In this document: piece after piece, positions 1 to 11,932 of the stretch | How positions within the stretch are numbered: position 1 is the first letter of the stretch | How the letters are laid out: each line of letters opens with the position of its first letter | From: Henriciella litoralis | Lineage (GTDB): Bacteria > Pseudomonadota > Alphaproteobacteria > Caulobacterales > Hyphomonadaceae | Direction: 5' to 3' | Assembly: GCF_002088935.1 (NCBI RefSeq) | Contig: NZ_NCSS01000006.1 | Location: forward strand, 714,407-778,406 | DNA length: 64,000 nucleotides | The notes under the pieces: model-generated | Seen by the model: the letters and a program-made list of their open reading frames with translations, nothing else | What the model was told of the DNA's origin: nothing | Databases searched by the model: none | Translations under genes and position numbers: made by a program

Positions 1-396
1 CCCGACAACGAAGCCCTCGCACTTGAAGAGCTGCAAGTGCTCTCATTTGCTATCCGCACCCTCGGAGCGCACCAGAAATGGCCCGACATTCAAAGTTGTC
101 TGAACCGCGTCGCCACACTGCAATCAAACTTCCCCGACAACGAAGCCCTCGCACTTGAAGAGCTGCAAGTGCTCTCATTTGCTATCCACACCCTCGGAGC
201 GCACCAGAAATGGCCCGACATTCAAAGTTGTCTGAACCGCGTCGCCACACTGCAATCAAACTTCCCCGACAACGAAGCCCTCGCACTTGAGGAAGCGACA
301 TTGCTTTCAATCAACGTTGTCAGCCTTGGCTTGCACCAGAAATGGTCTGAAATGAAAGACTGTCTAGACCGGATTGCCAAACTACAATCGAAATTC
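1..396 (+). repeat. 132-bp in-frame tandem repeat
   Basis: Units start at 1, 133 and 265 with a period of exactly 132 bp (44 codons). Units 1 and 2 differ at one base (G at 56 versus A at 188). Unit 3 is clearly diverged. The array probably continues upstream of the window. Near-identity of neighbouring units indicates recent duplication or gene conversion. Confidence 0.9.
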
Positions 397-615
397 CCCG
401 AACACGGCAAAATCGCAGAAAGGCGGCTGATCGCACTCATAGTTGCTTGCGGCGTTCACTTTAAGGCCGAACACGACAGGAAAGCTTGTACTGAATACGT
501 GCAAAGAACACGCCAGCTTATGTTGAAAATTGGATTAATCGCCGGTGAACACGAAACGCTCTCCGCGTTCGAAGCGGCGTTCGAAGCATTGCAACTTCGC
601 CTTGAAGGCGATTGA
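1..615 (+). CDS. TPR-like repeat protein, C-terminal part (5' end outside window)
   Basis: The reading frame is open from base 1, so the true start lies upstream. The GTG at 37 is only an internal codon. The visible 204 residues contain three copies of a 44-residue helical unit (QKWPDIQSCLNRVATLQS, then FPDNEALALEE) and a non-repeated tail of about 70 residues ending in ALQLRLEGD. The first two units are almost identical; the third has diverged. The unit resembles tetratricopeptide-type helical repeats with acidic DNEALALEE turns, which usually act as protein-binding scaffolds. No catalytic motif is visible. The specific function is unknown. Confidence 0.75.
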   Translation, partial: PDNEALALEELQVLSFAIRTLGAHQKWPDIQSCLNRVATLQSNFPDNEALALEELQVLSFAIHTLGAHQKWPDIQSCLNRVATLQSNFPDNEALALEEATLLSINVVSLGLHQKWSEMKDCLDRIAKLQSKFPEHGKIAERRLIALIVACGVHFKAEHDRKACTEYVQRTRQLMLKIGLIAGEHETLSAFEAAFEALQLRLEGD

Positions 616-640
616 GAATGTAAACTAATCGCCGCTTTCC

Positions 641-1876
641 CTAGAGCAAGTCACCGCCCGCGGCTGCGGCTGTCGTGCCATCCTTCTTGAAGGCTTTGAT
701 GACGTTCTTGCCGGTGATCCATTTGTGGACCTCATCCGGGCCGTCGACGAGGCGTTGTGAGCGGATATGGGTGTACCAGGCGGCCAGCGGCGTATCGAGG
801 CTGTAGCCGAGCGCGCCGTGCAGCTGGATCGCCGTATCGACCACTTTGTGGACCATGTTCGCGAGGAAGACCTTAGCGATGCCATTCTCCTGACGAAGGT
901 CCATGCCATTCTCGGCCTTGTAGGCGATGTGCATCAGCATGAGGCGGGCGATGTAGAGCTCGCTCGCGCATTCTGCCAGCATGAACTGGACGCCCTGACG
1001 GTCTTCGAGGCCCTTGCCGAAGGTGGAGCGGCTCGTGACACGCTCCGTCGCAAGATCGAGCGCCCGCTGCGCCATGGCGACATTGTGCATGCCGTGGCGC
1101 AGGCGCCCATAGGCGAGCCGGTGCTGGCCCATCGCAAAGCCCTTGCCTTCTCCGCCCAGCAGATTGTCGGCTGGCACACGCAGATTGTCGATCTTCACCT
1201 CAGCATGCCCGCCGCCCATAATCTCGTAGAGGGGGCCGTGGACAGCCATTGTCGGGATATCGCGGACGATGTTGTAGCCGGGGTCTGGCAGCTCGACGAT
1301 GAAGGTCGAGTATTGCTCGTGACGCGGCGCGTCCGGATTGGTCTTCGCCATCACGACAGCAATATCGGCCACGGACGCGGCAGACGAGAACCACTTCTCA
1401 CCATTGAGGACATAGTGGCTGTTGCCGTCTTTCTCGGCGACGGTCTGCATGCCTGTCGCATCGGCGCCAGCCGCCTTCTCCGTCATCGAATAACAGACGC
1501 GTTTTTCGCCGTTCAGGATCGGCTTGAGGAAGCGTTCCTTCTGGTCCTCGGTGCCATGCGCCAGCAGCGTCAGCATCGTTGCATCATCCGGGCCCTGCGA
1601 GTTCATCGAGAGCGCGCCGAGATGGCTCTGTCCGAGCTCCATCTGCACGAGCGCATTGGCCAGCGGCCCAAGCCCCATACCGCCATGCTCTTGCGGGATG
1701 AAGGGCAGCCAGAGCCCCTGGGCGCGCGCCTTGCCGCGCAGCTCATTCAGGACGGTCTTGTAGTCTTCGCCAGCCTCAAGGCGCTTTTCGGCTGGAATAC
1801 ACTCGTCCTGCACCCATTGGCGCACACGCTCACGAATTTTCTTGGCGTCTTCCGGAATCGTAAAATCAATCGACAT
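641..1876 (-). CDS. Acyl-CoA dehydrogenase family protein
   Basis: 411-residue flavoprotein of the acyl-CoA dehydrogenase family, which performs alpha,beta-dehydrogenation of acyl-CoA esters with FAD. Visible family features are the MTEKAAGADATGMQT flavin-binding stretch in the middle domain, the helical C-terminal domain, and the ending segment IQLHGALGYSLDTPLAAWY, a typical FAD-contacting motif. The start is placed at ATG 1876 (MSIDFTIPED) because GGGAGAG lies just upstream; an in-frame extension of 13 residues to 1915 lacks such support. Long-chain acyl substrate is likely but not provable here. Confidence 0.9.
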   Translation of the reverse strand: MSIDFTIPEDAKKIRERVRQWVQDECIPAEKRLEAGEDYKTVLNELRGKARAQGLWLPFIPQEHGGMGLGPLANALVQMELGQSHLGALSMNSQGPDDATMLTLLAHGTEDQKERFLKPILNGEKRVCYSMTEKAAGADATGMQTVAEKDGNSHYVLNGEKWFSSAASVADIAVVMAKTNPDAPRHEQYSTFIVELPDPGYNIVRDIPTMAVHGPLYEIMGGGHAEVKIDNLRVPADNLLGGEGKGFAMGQHRLAYGRLRHGMHNVAMAQRALDLATERVTSRSTFGKGLEDRQGVQFMLAECASELYIARLMLMHIAYKAENGMDLRQENGIAKVFLANMVHKVVDTAIQLHGALGYSLDTPLAAWYTHIRSQRLVDGPDEVHKWITGKNVIKAFKKDGTTAAAAGGDLL

Positions 1877-1979
1877 CTCGTCTCTCCCTGTGTTTTCTTG
1901 ATTGGTAACGGCCAATGATCGGCCTGCACAGCGCCGATCCCCTTAGGTGACGCGCGGTCAGGTCGCGACCGGAGACAAA

Positions 1980-2999
1980 ATGACGATGAATCCATCCCGC
2001 AGAATGGCTTTGCAGCTTGTCGGTGCTGGCCTCCTTGCCGCGTGCACCGAGACGCGCGCTGTGGGGACGATCAGCTCAAACACCGACTGGCGCGACGGCC
2101 CTTCGCTGCCTGAACCCGTACAGGAAATCTATCCGTGCGCTCATAAGGGAATGATCCATCAGGCCGGGGGCTTCGTCGCCGCAAATGGATCAATCACCGG
2201 GCCAACGGATGCGCATTGGGCGTTGGATCAGAGCGATGGCGTCTGGCGACCGCGCGCAGACCTTCCCTCCCCGCGTCATCACCCGCAACTCGTCAGTTTC
2301 GCAGGCGATCTTTATTGCATCGGCGGCTTCGAGAGCAGCAAAGACGGCATGTGGCAAATGCAAAGCAGCGTGTGGCGCTATGACGACGGCACCGACAGTT
2401 GGGTTTCGACGCCAGAGCTTCCTGCACCGAATGGCGAAAGCACCATCGGCGTCATCGGCAACTCGCTGCACGTGATCGGCGGCCGCCAGCCCAAGGCGGA
2501 TCGCAATCTCGACTGGTCAGACCATGCCGATGTTGGCGCGCATTTCCGCTTCGACGGAGAAAGCTGGGAGACAGCCGCCCCGCTCCCGACACCCCGCAAC
2601 AGCACGGCAGGAGGGGTGATAAACGGCAAGCTTCATATTGTCGGCGGGCGCACGGTTGGCGGCGGTAATCTGCCCACCCACGAACTCTATGACCCGGCCA
2701 GTGACAGCTGGCAGACCCTCGCCCCTATGCCGAAGGCGCAGGCCGGCCTCGCCGCAGCCGTCGTCGGCCAGAAACTCTACGCCTTTGGCGGGGAGTATTT
2801 CGAAAATGGCGGCGGCGTCTTCCCGAATGGCTGGGTGTATGACCCGGCCCACGATGAATGGTCGGCCCTGCCCGATATGCCAAAGCCCCGGCACGGCCTC
2901 GGCGGCGTGGCGCTGGACGGCTCCATCTACCTTATCGGCGGCGCGCTGAAAGCCAGCGGCAATGACACAAGCGCAGCCGTCGAAATCTTCACACCTTGA
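1980..2999 (+). CDS. Kelch-repeat lipoprotein
   Basis: 339 residues starting at ATG 1980, preceded by GGAGAC. The N-terminus MTMNPSRRMALQLVGAGLL ends in a lipobox (LLAAC) and has a twin-arginine, so export as a lipoprotein, possibly through Tat, is likely. The rest consists of kelch units with double glycines (CIGGF, VIGGR, IVGGR, AFGGE, LIGGA) and conserved W residues, predicting a periplasmic beta-propeller. Kelch propellers bind proteins or glycans; the ligand is unknown. It is divergent from the acyl-CoA dehydrogenase. Confidence 0.85.
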   Translation: MTMNPSRRMALQLVGAGLLAACTETRAVGTISSNTDWRDGPSLPEPVQEIYPCAHKGMIHQAGGFVAANGSITGPTDAHWALDQSDGVWRPRADLPSPRHHPQLVSFAGDLYCIGGFESSKDGMWQMQSSVWRYDDGTDSWVSTPELPAPNGESTIGVIGNSLHVIGGRQPKADRNLDWSDHADVGAHFRFDGESWETAAPLPTPRNSTAGGVINGKLHIVGGRTVGGGNLPTHELYDPASDSWQTLAPMPKAQAGLAAAVVGQKLYAFGGEYFENGGGVFPNGWVYDPAHDEWSALPDMPKPRHGLGGVALDGSIYLIGGALKASGNDTSAAVEIFTP

Positions 3000-3029
3000 C
3001 GATGCTCCCACGCCAAGCGAATAGCCCGC

Positions 3030-3656
3030 ATGGCTGATCCCGACACGCAAACAGACACTCTCGAACATCACAAATGGTACGAAGACGTGCAGGCCCTCCT
3101 GCTGGGCACGCTGCTTTTGTCCTTTGGGGTGACGATCTATAGCGAAGCCATGCTGATCACTGGCGGCGTTGCGGGCACCAGCCTACTGGTGGAATTTGCC
3201 ACGCCGCTCTCCTTCGGCCTCGTTTTCTTTGTTCTGAACCTGCCCTTCTACGTGCTGTCGATCATGCGGATGGGCTGGGGGTTCACGCTGCGCACCTTTG
3301 TCGCCGTCGCCATGATCTCAGCCGAGACCAGACTGCTGCCCTATCTGGTGGACTTCTCGCTACTTAATGAGATCTTCGCTGCCGTGGCAGGCGCAGCGAT
3401 GATGGGGGTCGGACTTGTCATGCTATTGCGCCACCGCGCCGGTATTGGCGGCATCACGATCCTGTCGCAATTCCTTCAGGATAAGGGGATCATCCGGGCC
3501 GGTATTTTCCAGCTTGGCGTTGACCTCTGTATCCTTGTCGCGGCGCTGTTTATCCTGCCCCTGAAGCTGGTCATCCTGTCGATTGTCGGAGCGTTCGTGC
3601 TGAACCTGACGGTCGCGATCAATCACAAGCCGGGTCGCTATCGCGGGATGAGCTAG
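3030..3656 (+). CDS. YitT family membrane protein
   Basis: 208 residues with five or six hydrophobic segments. The family signature is visible as GTLLLSFGVTIYSEAMLITGG followed by VAGTSLLVEF and the later GIGGITILSQ loop. It starts 30 bp after the kelch gene and may be cotranscribed. YitT proteins are inner-membrane proteins of unknown transport role. No soluble DUF2179 domain is present, so this is the short form. Confidence 0.82.
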   Translation: MADPDTQTDTLEHHKWYEDVQALLLGTLLLSFGVTIYSEAMLITGGVAGTSLLVEFATPLSFGLVFFVLNLPFYVLSIMRMGWGFTLRTFVAVAMISAETRLLPYLVDFSLLNEIFAAVAGAAMMGVGLVMLLRHRAGIGGITILSQFLQDKGIIRAGIFQLGVDLCILVAALFILPLKLVILSIVGAFVLNLTVAINHKPGRYRGMS

Positions 3657-3690
3657 TCCGGACCAACCTCCGCTGCTAGGCTCGCGGTTC

Positions 3691-4209
3691 ATGGATGAGA
3701 TTGAAATCGCGCCATATGATCCGGACTGGCCAGCCGCTTTCGAGCGCGAACGAAGCCGCCTAGCCGCGGCCCTATCTGATGTCGCAATCCTCGATCTGGT
3801 CCATTTCGGCAGCACCGCAATTGCGGACATGCCAGCAAAACCCATCATCGACATGCTGATGATCGTGCCAGATCTGGCGACCGCCAGGGACGTACTGCCG
3901 GAGAGGCTGAACCCGCTTGGGTATGATTTCTGGGCGGACAATCCAAAGACGGACCGTCTCTTCTTCGTGCGGGGGATGCCGCCTCGCGGCGTGAAGCGCA
4001 CGCACCACCTGCATGTCTGCGAACCCGATAGCGAATTGCATCAGCGCCTTGCCTTCCAGGACTACCTCAATGCACACCCCGGCGAAGCGGCCGCCTATGC
4101 CGATCTTAAGAAAGACCTCGCGGTACGCCATCGCATAGACCGGGAGGCCTATACGCGCGCCAAGCAGGGCTTTATCGACAGGATCATGCGCCTCGCGAGC
4201 AAAACCTGA
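3691..4209 (+). CDS. GrpB family protein (UPF0157, nucleotidyltransferase-like fold)
   Basis: 172 residues. The GrpB signature is clear: IAPYDPDWPAAFERE at the N-terminus, HFGSTAIADMPAKPIIDMLM in the core (family pattern GSTAVPGLxAKPxIDI), and HHLHVCE near residue 108. These proteins have a nucleotidyltransferase-like fold; cellular substrates are not settled. The gene is the last of a three-gene + strand run and converges on the lipoprotein gene ending at 4219. Confidence 0.9.
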   Translation: MDEIEIAPYDPDWPAAFERERSRLAAALSDVAILDLVHFGSTAIADMPAKPIIDMLMIVPDLATARDVLPERLNPLGYDFWADNPKTDRLFFVRGMPPRGVKRTHHLHVCEPDSELHQRLAFQDYLNAHPGEAAAYADLKKDLAVRHRIDREAYTRAKQGFIDRIMRLASKT

Positions 4210-4218
4210 AAGGTCAGC

Positions 4219-4764
4219 TTATTGCGCGTTCTCGCTCGTTTCATCGACGGGCACTGCACGCAGATCACTCGTGGCGATGTGCCATTTGCGCTGTTCGGTG
4301 GATGAGCCGGGCACATCATTGACGCGGCGGAGCACGACCGGACCTTCAAGCCGATAGGCATCGCCGTTCTCCAACTCGCCTTCCATCACGACCTGCGTCT
4401 CGTAATAGAGCGAGCCAGCGGCCCCTTCCGTGCGGCCTTCACCAACGGTGATCTTGATCGTCTTGTACTTGCTGTAGGCATCGGCGAACTCTTCGGCAGA
4501 CATGCCGCTATCCTCGCCAGCATTGCCCCAGGCGAGGCGTGCTGCTTCCCAGTCGCGCGATTCAAGCCCGTGGGCCCAGCTCTGCAACACCTCTTCAGGC
4601 GTGCCCGGGTCGACAGGCGGCATGCTCTCGTCGAGAGGCGCCTCATCGGACACCGCTGCCGCATCATCGCTTGTCGTTGCTGCCTGGTCCGAGGGCTGAG
4701 CGTCCGGTGCGCCGCACGCTGCAAGCCCAAGCACAAAAGCTGGAAAGAGTATTTTCTTGATCAT
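4219..4764 (-). CDS. Predicted lipoprotein
   Basis: 181 residues starting at ATG 4764 (GGGAG upstream). MIKKILFPAFVLGLAAC is a signal peptide with lipobox LAAC. A low-complexity Ala/Ser/Asp linker follows, then a region (EVLQSWAHGLESRDWEAARLAWG) that resembles small NTF2-like or nuclear-transport-type fold lipoproteins. It is downstream of ssb on the same strand with a 76-bp gap. No precise function is assigned. Confidence 0.75.
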   Translation of the reverse strand: MIKKILFPAFVLGLAACGAPDAQPSDQAATTSDDAAAVSDEAPLDESMPPVDPGTPEEVLQSWAHGLESRDWEAARLAWGNAGEDSGMSAEEFADAYSKYKTIKITVGEGRTEGAAGSLYYETQVVMEGELENGDAYRLEGPVVLRRVNDVPGSSTEQRKWHIATSDLRAVPVDETSENAQ

Positions 4765-4840
4765 GAGAGATCTCCCGTCGAGGCATAATAACGGCGTTGA
4801 TCTCAGGTCCGTTCCAGACGGGTGATCAATCCAGTGATTC

Positions 4841-5335
4841 CTAGAACGGAATCTCGTCTTCGAAATCCTGATTGAAGTCCTGTGGGGGACCATCGAGCTG
4901 ACGTGGACCGCCGCTACCGCCGCCGCCATAACCACCACCGGACCGGCCGCCGCCGCCCTGACCGCCGCCACCACCAGCACCGCCGGGGCTGTCCAGCATC
5001 GTCAGCGTGCCGTCAAAGCCCTGCAGGACGACTTCGGTCGAATAGCGGTCATTGCCGGACTGGTCCTGCCACTTACGGGTCTGAAGCTTGCCTTCGATGT
5101 AAACTTTCGAGCCCTTCTTGAGGTAGCTCTGCGCGATCCGGATCAGACCTTCGGAAAAGATCGCAACCGAATGCCATTCGGTCTTTTCGCGGCGCTCGCC
5201 GGTATTCTTGTCTTTCCAGGTTTCCGACGTCGCGATGCGCAGATTGCAGACCTGGCCGCCATTCTGGAACTGGCGCACTTCAGGGTCTGCCCCGAGATTG
5301 CCGATGAGAATTACCTTGTTCACTGAGCCAGCCAT
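4841..5335 (-). CDS. ssb: Single-stranded DNA-binding protein
   Basis: 164 residues. The OB-fold begins [20 protein letters not shown], followed by [19 protein letters not shown] Gly-rich linker then leads to the acidic tail ending DEIPF, the partner-binding tip of bacterial SSB. It coats ssDNA during replication, repair and recombination. ATG 5335 was chosen because GGAG sits 7 bases upstream; the longer TTG frame has no such signal. Divergent from uvrA with two LexA-type boxes between, implying damage induction. Confidence 0.97.
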   Translation of the reverse strand: MAGSVNKVILIGNLGADPEVRQFQNGGQVCNLRIATSETWKDKNTGERREKTEWHSVAIFSEGLIRIAQSYLKKGSKVYIEGKLQTRKWQDQSGNDRYSTEVVLQGFDGTLTMLDSPGGAGGGGGQGGGGRSGGGYGGGGSGGPRQLDGPPQDFNQDFEDEIPF

Positions 5336-5458
5336 GTCGCGCTCCAATCATTTCGCAGTCGAATCCAGTTGGTATCTCTAGCGCGTGACTGACCCCCTGT
5401 CGCCCATGAGGCACATTTTTCCACACGTGCGCGCTGATACCGCTGAGAGAGCGAATAT

Positions 5459-5473
5459 GTTCCTCTTATGTTC
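5459..5473. promoter_or_regulatory. LexA (SOS) box, ssb-proximal
   Basis: GTTCCTCTTATGTTC is an exact match to the alphaproteobacterial LexA operator GTTC-N7-GTTC. It lies 124 bp upstream of the ssb start codon and 231 bp upstream of uvrA, so it probably controls ssb. Binding is inferred from the motif. Confidence 0.75.
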
Positions 5474-5618
5474 CCTTCGTCAAGTCGGAAATCTGACTTT
5501 TGACCGCTCGAAGCGGCTGAATGAGGGATACAAAAGGGCGTAAGGCGAACTGAGGCTGATCCCTTGAGCTACATCCTCCCTCGACCCATCTCTGCGGAAT
5601 TCCGGGACTTCCGATAAT

Positions 5619-5633
5619 GTTCATGATACGTTC
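5619..5633. promoter_or_regulatory. LexA (SOS) box, uvrA-proximal
   Basis: GTTCATGATACGTTC is a second exact GTTC-N7-GTTC operator, ending 70 bp before the uvrA start. With the box at 5459 it gives each of the divergent genes its own operator. The 368-bp gap 5336-5703 otherwise holds no gene. Confidence 0.8.
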
Positions 5634-5703
5634 TTGTCGAAAGACTGGACTCCCGGCACACATGTTACTTCATAGACGTCATAATCTCCGTAAGGCCCCT
5701 CCA

Positions 5704-8631
<2,928 letters not shown>

Positions 8632-8652
8632 CCGCCTTCATTTCGCGCCAGA

Positions 8653-9615
8653 TCAGAGAAAGACGTCCGGGGCCTGGGCAACGCCGCCGCCGCGCGGATC
8701 TGTCTTGGCCGCGAGCGCAGCCGGTCCTGACCAGACATAGGCGAACAAGCCGTGCATGACGATCGTGGCCGCAACACTGACCATGATTGGCGCCAGAATA
8801 TTGAAGCCAAACAGGATATTCAGCAGCTCCGCCGGGTTATTCTCGAATTGCTCAATGCGCGGGATCTGACTCATGATCGACGCCACCAGTGTCATTCCGA
8901 AGACGCTCGACACGATTGAACTGACCAGCCAGAAGGCCAGCGCCAGAAGAATATAGCTGAGCAGCAATTTCCAGAACCGCCCGGAGGTCGCGCCCCACCC
9001 GCGAAAGAAGGTGATGCTGCCATCGCGGATTGTCATCGCGGCGGCTGGTGCGAGACGGACCGCGAAATAGGACCATAAGAGGCCAGCCGACCCAAATCCG
9101 ATGAACGCGGCGATCCCTATCACTGCGGCCTCGTCTGTTATGCCAACAACCAGGCCCGTCACGAATGCGCCCAAAATTAATGCCAGGAAAGTCGTGACCA
9201 AATAGAAAACGAACCACATCAGGCCGATCGCCATCAGCCTGAACTCATCACTCCCAAGTCGCAGACTGAAGCCTTCCTCGCGCACATAACGGCGTTGAAC
9301 AGCAGCCTCGAAGACGGCCCACATCATGACAAAAAGTGCGATCATGGCGATGACGCCCAAGACGACCCGGCCTACGACTTGGGTCAGCCGCCGTGTCACG
9401 ATCCGCTCAATCTCGGTCTCGCTCGCCCCGCCCAAGGCCTCCAACATGATGTCGTACCAGACGGTAAAAACGGGGCGGAATATCAGATAGCCGATGCACG
9501 CCATCAGGATCGCAGCGAGCAGATAGCTAATCGCGTATTTCCAGATAAACCCGCGCGGGCCGTCTGCATTTGCAAAATGCAGGCACGCATTGCCGAATGT
9601 GAAACGCTGCGCCAA
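8653..9615 (-). CDS. Hypothetical polytopic membrane protein
   Basis: 320 residues with about six hydrophobic segments. No family is recognised with confidence. The first possible start with a ribosome site is TTG 9615 (MAQRFTFGNACLHF), preceded by GGGAGGGCGG, so a TTG start is proposed. The next gene upstream encodes a similar-sized membrane protein with an aligned W-P and Y-rich organisation, and the two may be distant paralogues acting together. It converges on uvrA. Confidence 0.6.
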   Translation of the reverse strand: MAQRFTFGNACLHFANADGPRGFIWKYAISYLLAAILMACIGYLIFRPVFTVWYDIMLEALGGASETEIERIVTRRLTQVVGRVVLGVIAMIALFVMMWAVFEAAVQRRYVREEGFSLRLGSDEFRLMAIGLMWFVFYLVTTFLALILGAFVTGLVVGITDEAAVIGIAAFIGFGSAGLLWSYFAVRLAPAAAMTIRDGSITFFRGWGATSGRFWKLLLSYILLALAFWLVSSIVSSVFGMTLVASIMSQIPRIEQFENNPAELLNILFGFNILAPIMVSVAATIVMHGLFAYVWSGPAALAAKTDPRGGGVAQAPDVFL

Positions 9616-9664
9616 CCGCCCTCCCCGGACTTCTGATTATCGTTCGCTCGCCCCGGCCCCGACT

Positions 9665-10552
9665 TCAACCGAATGTCGTCTCGGCGTCAACTCGATTGGG
9701 CGCAAGCCGTCGATAGAGCGCGACTGCCAATCCATGTCCCACCCAGTAGAAGGGCGCGAAGAGCAGCGTTGAGATGGCGCTCAGAAGCGCGAAAGTGAGG
9801 TCGCTGGCTGCGGACCCGTCCGGCTGTGGTCCGACATAGAATGAGAACACCGTGTCAAACCCGCCAGCGTGAAGAACGCCGGACGCAACAAGCGAAAGAA
9901 TGAGCCACGGCACCAGCTGCAAGCTGACCCATAAGAGCGCAATCCGGGCCACATGTTTGGCAGTCCATGGCCAGCTGCGAAAGATCGTCAGATGTCGCTC
10001 GGCAATAGACGCAACGCCGAAGAGAAACAGTCTCAGGCCCAACCAGACGAGCGCGCACACCGCAATGATCAGCAAGGCATACAGCACCATTGCGCCGCCG
10101 GAATCAGAGAGCGCCTCGACCGAGCGCCAAACTTCATCGGGAGACCCTGTTTCGCTCGGGTCATAACCTGATGCCGCGATCAGGACCCCCGAAAACAGCG
10201 AAAAGAAAAGCGTCAGCAGGAAGCCGATAATGAAGAAAAGCCCATACACGGCTGTATTTGCGAGGAAAAGCCGTATCGCATCGGCCATCACCGAGCGCGT
10301 CCCCGCTTCCGGAAGCAAGTGCCGGTACATCGTCGCTGACCAGAAGCAGCCGACGAAGATGGTCACTGTCCCCATCGCCATCCAGTAAAAGACAGTCTGC
10401 CCGCCCTGCGTCGCAAGGCGATTGATCCAGCTTTGCCCGGCGACTGCGGCGGCAAACAGCAAGAGGCCCGGCAATGTCGGCAGGATGACGGCCTGCGCAT
10501 TGGCAAGCGATTCCTTGGCGATGGAGCCGGTGCGAAGTGAAGTCGAACTCAT
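9665..10552 (-). CDS. Hypothetical polytopic membrane protein
   Basis: 295 residues from ATG 10552 (MSSTSLRTGSIAKESLANA). About six transmembrane stretches are visible (for example LPGLLLFAAAVAGQSW and VYGLFFIIGFLLTLFFS). No catalytic motif. It is 49 bp upstream of the 8653-9615 gene on the same strand and probably cotranscribed with it. Function unknown. Confidence 0.65.
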   Translation of the reverse strand: MSSTSLRTGSIAKESLANAQAVILPTLPGLLLFAAAVAGQSWINRLATQGGQTVFYWMAMGTVTIFVGCFWSATMYRHLLPEAGTRSVMADAIRLFLANTAVYGLFFIIGFLLTLFFSLFSGVLIAASGYDPSETGSPDEVWRSVEALSDSGGAMVLYALLIIAVCALVWLGLRLFLFGVASIAERHLTIFRSWPWTAKHVARIALLWVSLQLVPWLILSLVASGVLHAGGFDTVFSFYVGPQPDGSAASDLTFALLSAISTLLFAPFYWVGHGLAVALYRRLAPNRVDAETTFG

Positions 10553-10610
10553 GGATGCGTGCTTAGCACCAGATGCCTCAAGAATGCACCGCCCTCTCGG
10601 CGATAGATAA

Positions 10611-10650
10611 GAAAAATGCCAGCGCGAGGCTTAAGACCTCGAGCTGGCAT
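10611..10650 (-). terminator. Rho-independent terminator
   Basis: On the minus strand ATGCCAGC...GCTGGCAT forms a stem extended by an imperfect CTCGAGG/CCTCGC arm, and it is followed by TTTTTC. It lies 43 bp past the stop of the small lipoprotein gene 10693-10998. Confidence 0.8.
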
Positions 10651-10692
10651 CCTCATTTCATCTTGAAGCAAGTCTGAAATCTGGGGCGCGAC

Positions 10693-10998
10693 CTATTCAG
10701 GCGCGCCGCAGGTCATCGCTGCCTGCATGGCGAACGCCATGAACTGGCCTTTATCTTCTGCCGACAGATCATCCATCAACGCATTCGCAGCATTCTCGTC
10801 GCCTTTGCGCGCTGCATCTGCCAGCTTTCCATAAAGCTTGTCGTTGAGATTCTTTTCTGCCGCATCGGCCATACATTCGCAGGTCTTCTTATCGCTGCCG
10901 CCATCGGCCATGCAGGAATCGACAATTGCTGCGCGGTCATTGCCGCCGCATGCCGTCAGCAGCATCAGACCGCCGACCGCGAATAGGAATTTTTTCAT
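10693..10998 (-). CDS. Small cysteine-containing lipoprotein
   Basis: 101 residues. MKKFLFAVGGLMLLTAC is a lipoprotein signal with lipobox LTAC. The mature part has a CECMADAAEK motif and a helical Asp/Ala-rich remainder ending MTCGAPE. This looks like one of the short periplasmic lipoproteins common in Caulobacterales, of unknown function. It has its own terminator. Confidence 0.7.
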   Translation of the reverse strand: MKKFLFAVGGLMLLTACGGNDRAAIVDSCMADGGSDKKTCECMADAAEKNLNDKLYGKLADAARKGDENAANALMDDLSAEDKGQFMAFAMQAAMTCGAPE

Positions 10999-11072
10999 AG
11001 GGGTGCCCCTCTCCAGTCAAGTTGAGCCGCAAGTTTCCATGAAACTTGAAAGCTGACCAGACCAAAAATCGG

Positions 11073-11789
11073 TTATTCGCGGCGTAAAAGTCGATCCAGC
11101 GCAAACCGGTTGTTGAAATTTTCCATGAAGTCACTTTTGACCTTGGCCGGATCATAGTCTTCCCGCACCCAGTCGATAAAAGCTTTCCCGCTTGTCACGG
11201 TGTCACGAAGATAGGCCTCGAAGAATGCATCCAGCATCCCGGTCTTGCCGGACTTCACATGCAGGTATTTGCCGGACAGTTGCTCTACCGCTTTTTTGAC
11301 CGGCATGTTCTGGCGGAAGATCATGTAAAGCGCGCTCATCAGGCCAGCGCGATCAGCCCCTGATTTGCAGTGCATGAGGGCTGGGTATTCGATCGTCTCG
11401 AACAGCTCACGCGCCGCCTCGATCGTCTCTACCTTCGGCGTGTCGCGCGAGAAAACCTGGAAGTCGATCAGCTTGATGCCCTCTTCGGCGCAAGCTTCCT
11501 TTTCCAGCAGATAGTAGCCCTTGGTACTCTCGCCGCGCAGATTGATGATCGTGCGAATACGGCGATGGACGGCATGGGCCCGGATCTGGCGCGGATTCGG
11601 CTGATTGGAGCGCCACATCTCAGGGCTGATCTGATGCAGATTCTGGAACGCTTCGCGAAGAAAGCCATGATCGCCCATGACAAGCTCACGCTCGGCGCGC
11701 TTGCGCCCCTCATCGGTGCTGAGGTCAGCCGCAATATGGGGCGGCTTGCGCTTTTTTTTCTTTTTCTTCGGCTCTGGCGTCTCGGTCAT
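11073..11789 (-). CDS. Dual-specificity/tyrosine phosphatase-like protein
   Basis: 238 residues. A very lysine-rich N-terminus (KKKKKKRKPP) precedes a phosphatase domain whose P-loop HCKSGADRAG (His140, Cys141, Arg147) matches the HCxxGxxR catalytic motif of cysteine phosphatases. INLRGES near residue 82 is the typical preceding strand. An upstream Asp near FSRDTPKVET could be the general acid. The substrate could be a phosphoprotein or another phosphoester. The poly-lysine tract may bind nucleic acid or membrane. Confidence 0.85.
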   Translation of the reverse strand: MTETPEPKKKKKKRKPPHIAADLSTDEGRKRAERELVMGDHGFLREAFQNLHQISPEMWRSNQPNPRQIRAHAVHRRIRTIINLRGESTKGYYLLEKEACAEEGIKLIDFQVFSRDTPKVETIEAARELFETIEYPALMHCKSGADRAGLMSALYMIFRQNMPVKKAVEQLSGKYLHVKSGKTGMLDAFFEAYLRDTVTSGKAFIDWVREDYDPAKVKSDFMENFNNRFALDRLLRRE

Positions 11790-11932
11790 GATGCTTGCGG
11801 GTATCCGAGGCCGCAGGCGCGCGCAAGCAGACGATGTGCTTTTCGCACAGCCCTAAACCAAGCGGTAACCGGCGCGACCTAGCCTCCCCGGCTCGATCTG
11901 CATGCGCTTGCAAAGATCAGGACCTGGCGAAA

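Noticed and set aside
767..1918. 383-codon frame opposite the acyl-CoA dehydrogenase
   Set aside because: Antisense shadow of a clear dehydrogenase gene; no recognisable domain and no ribosome site.
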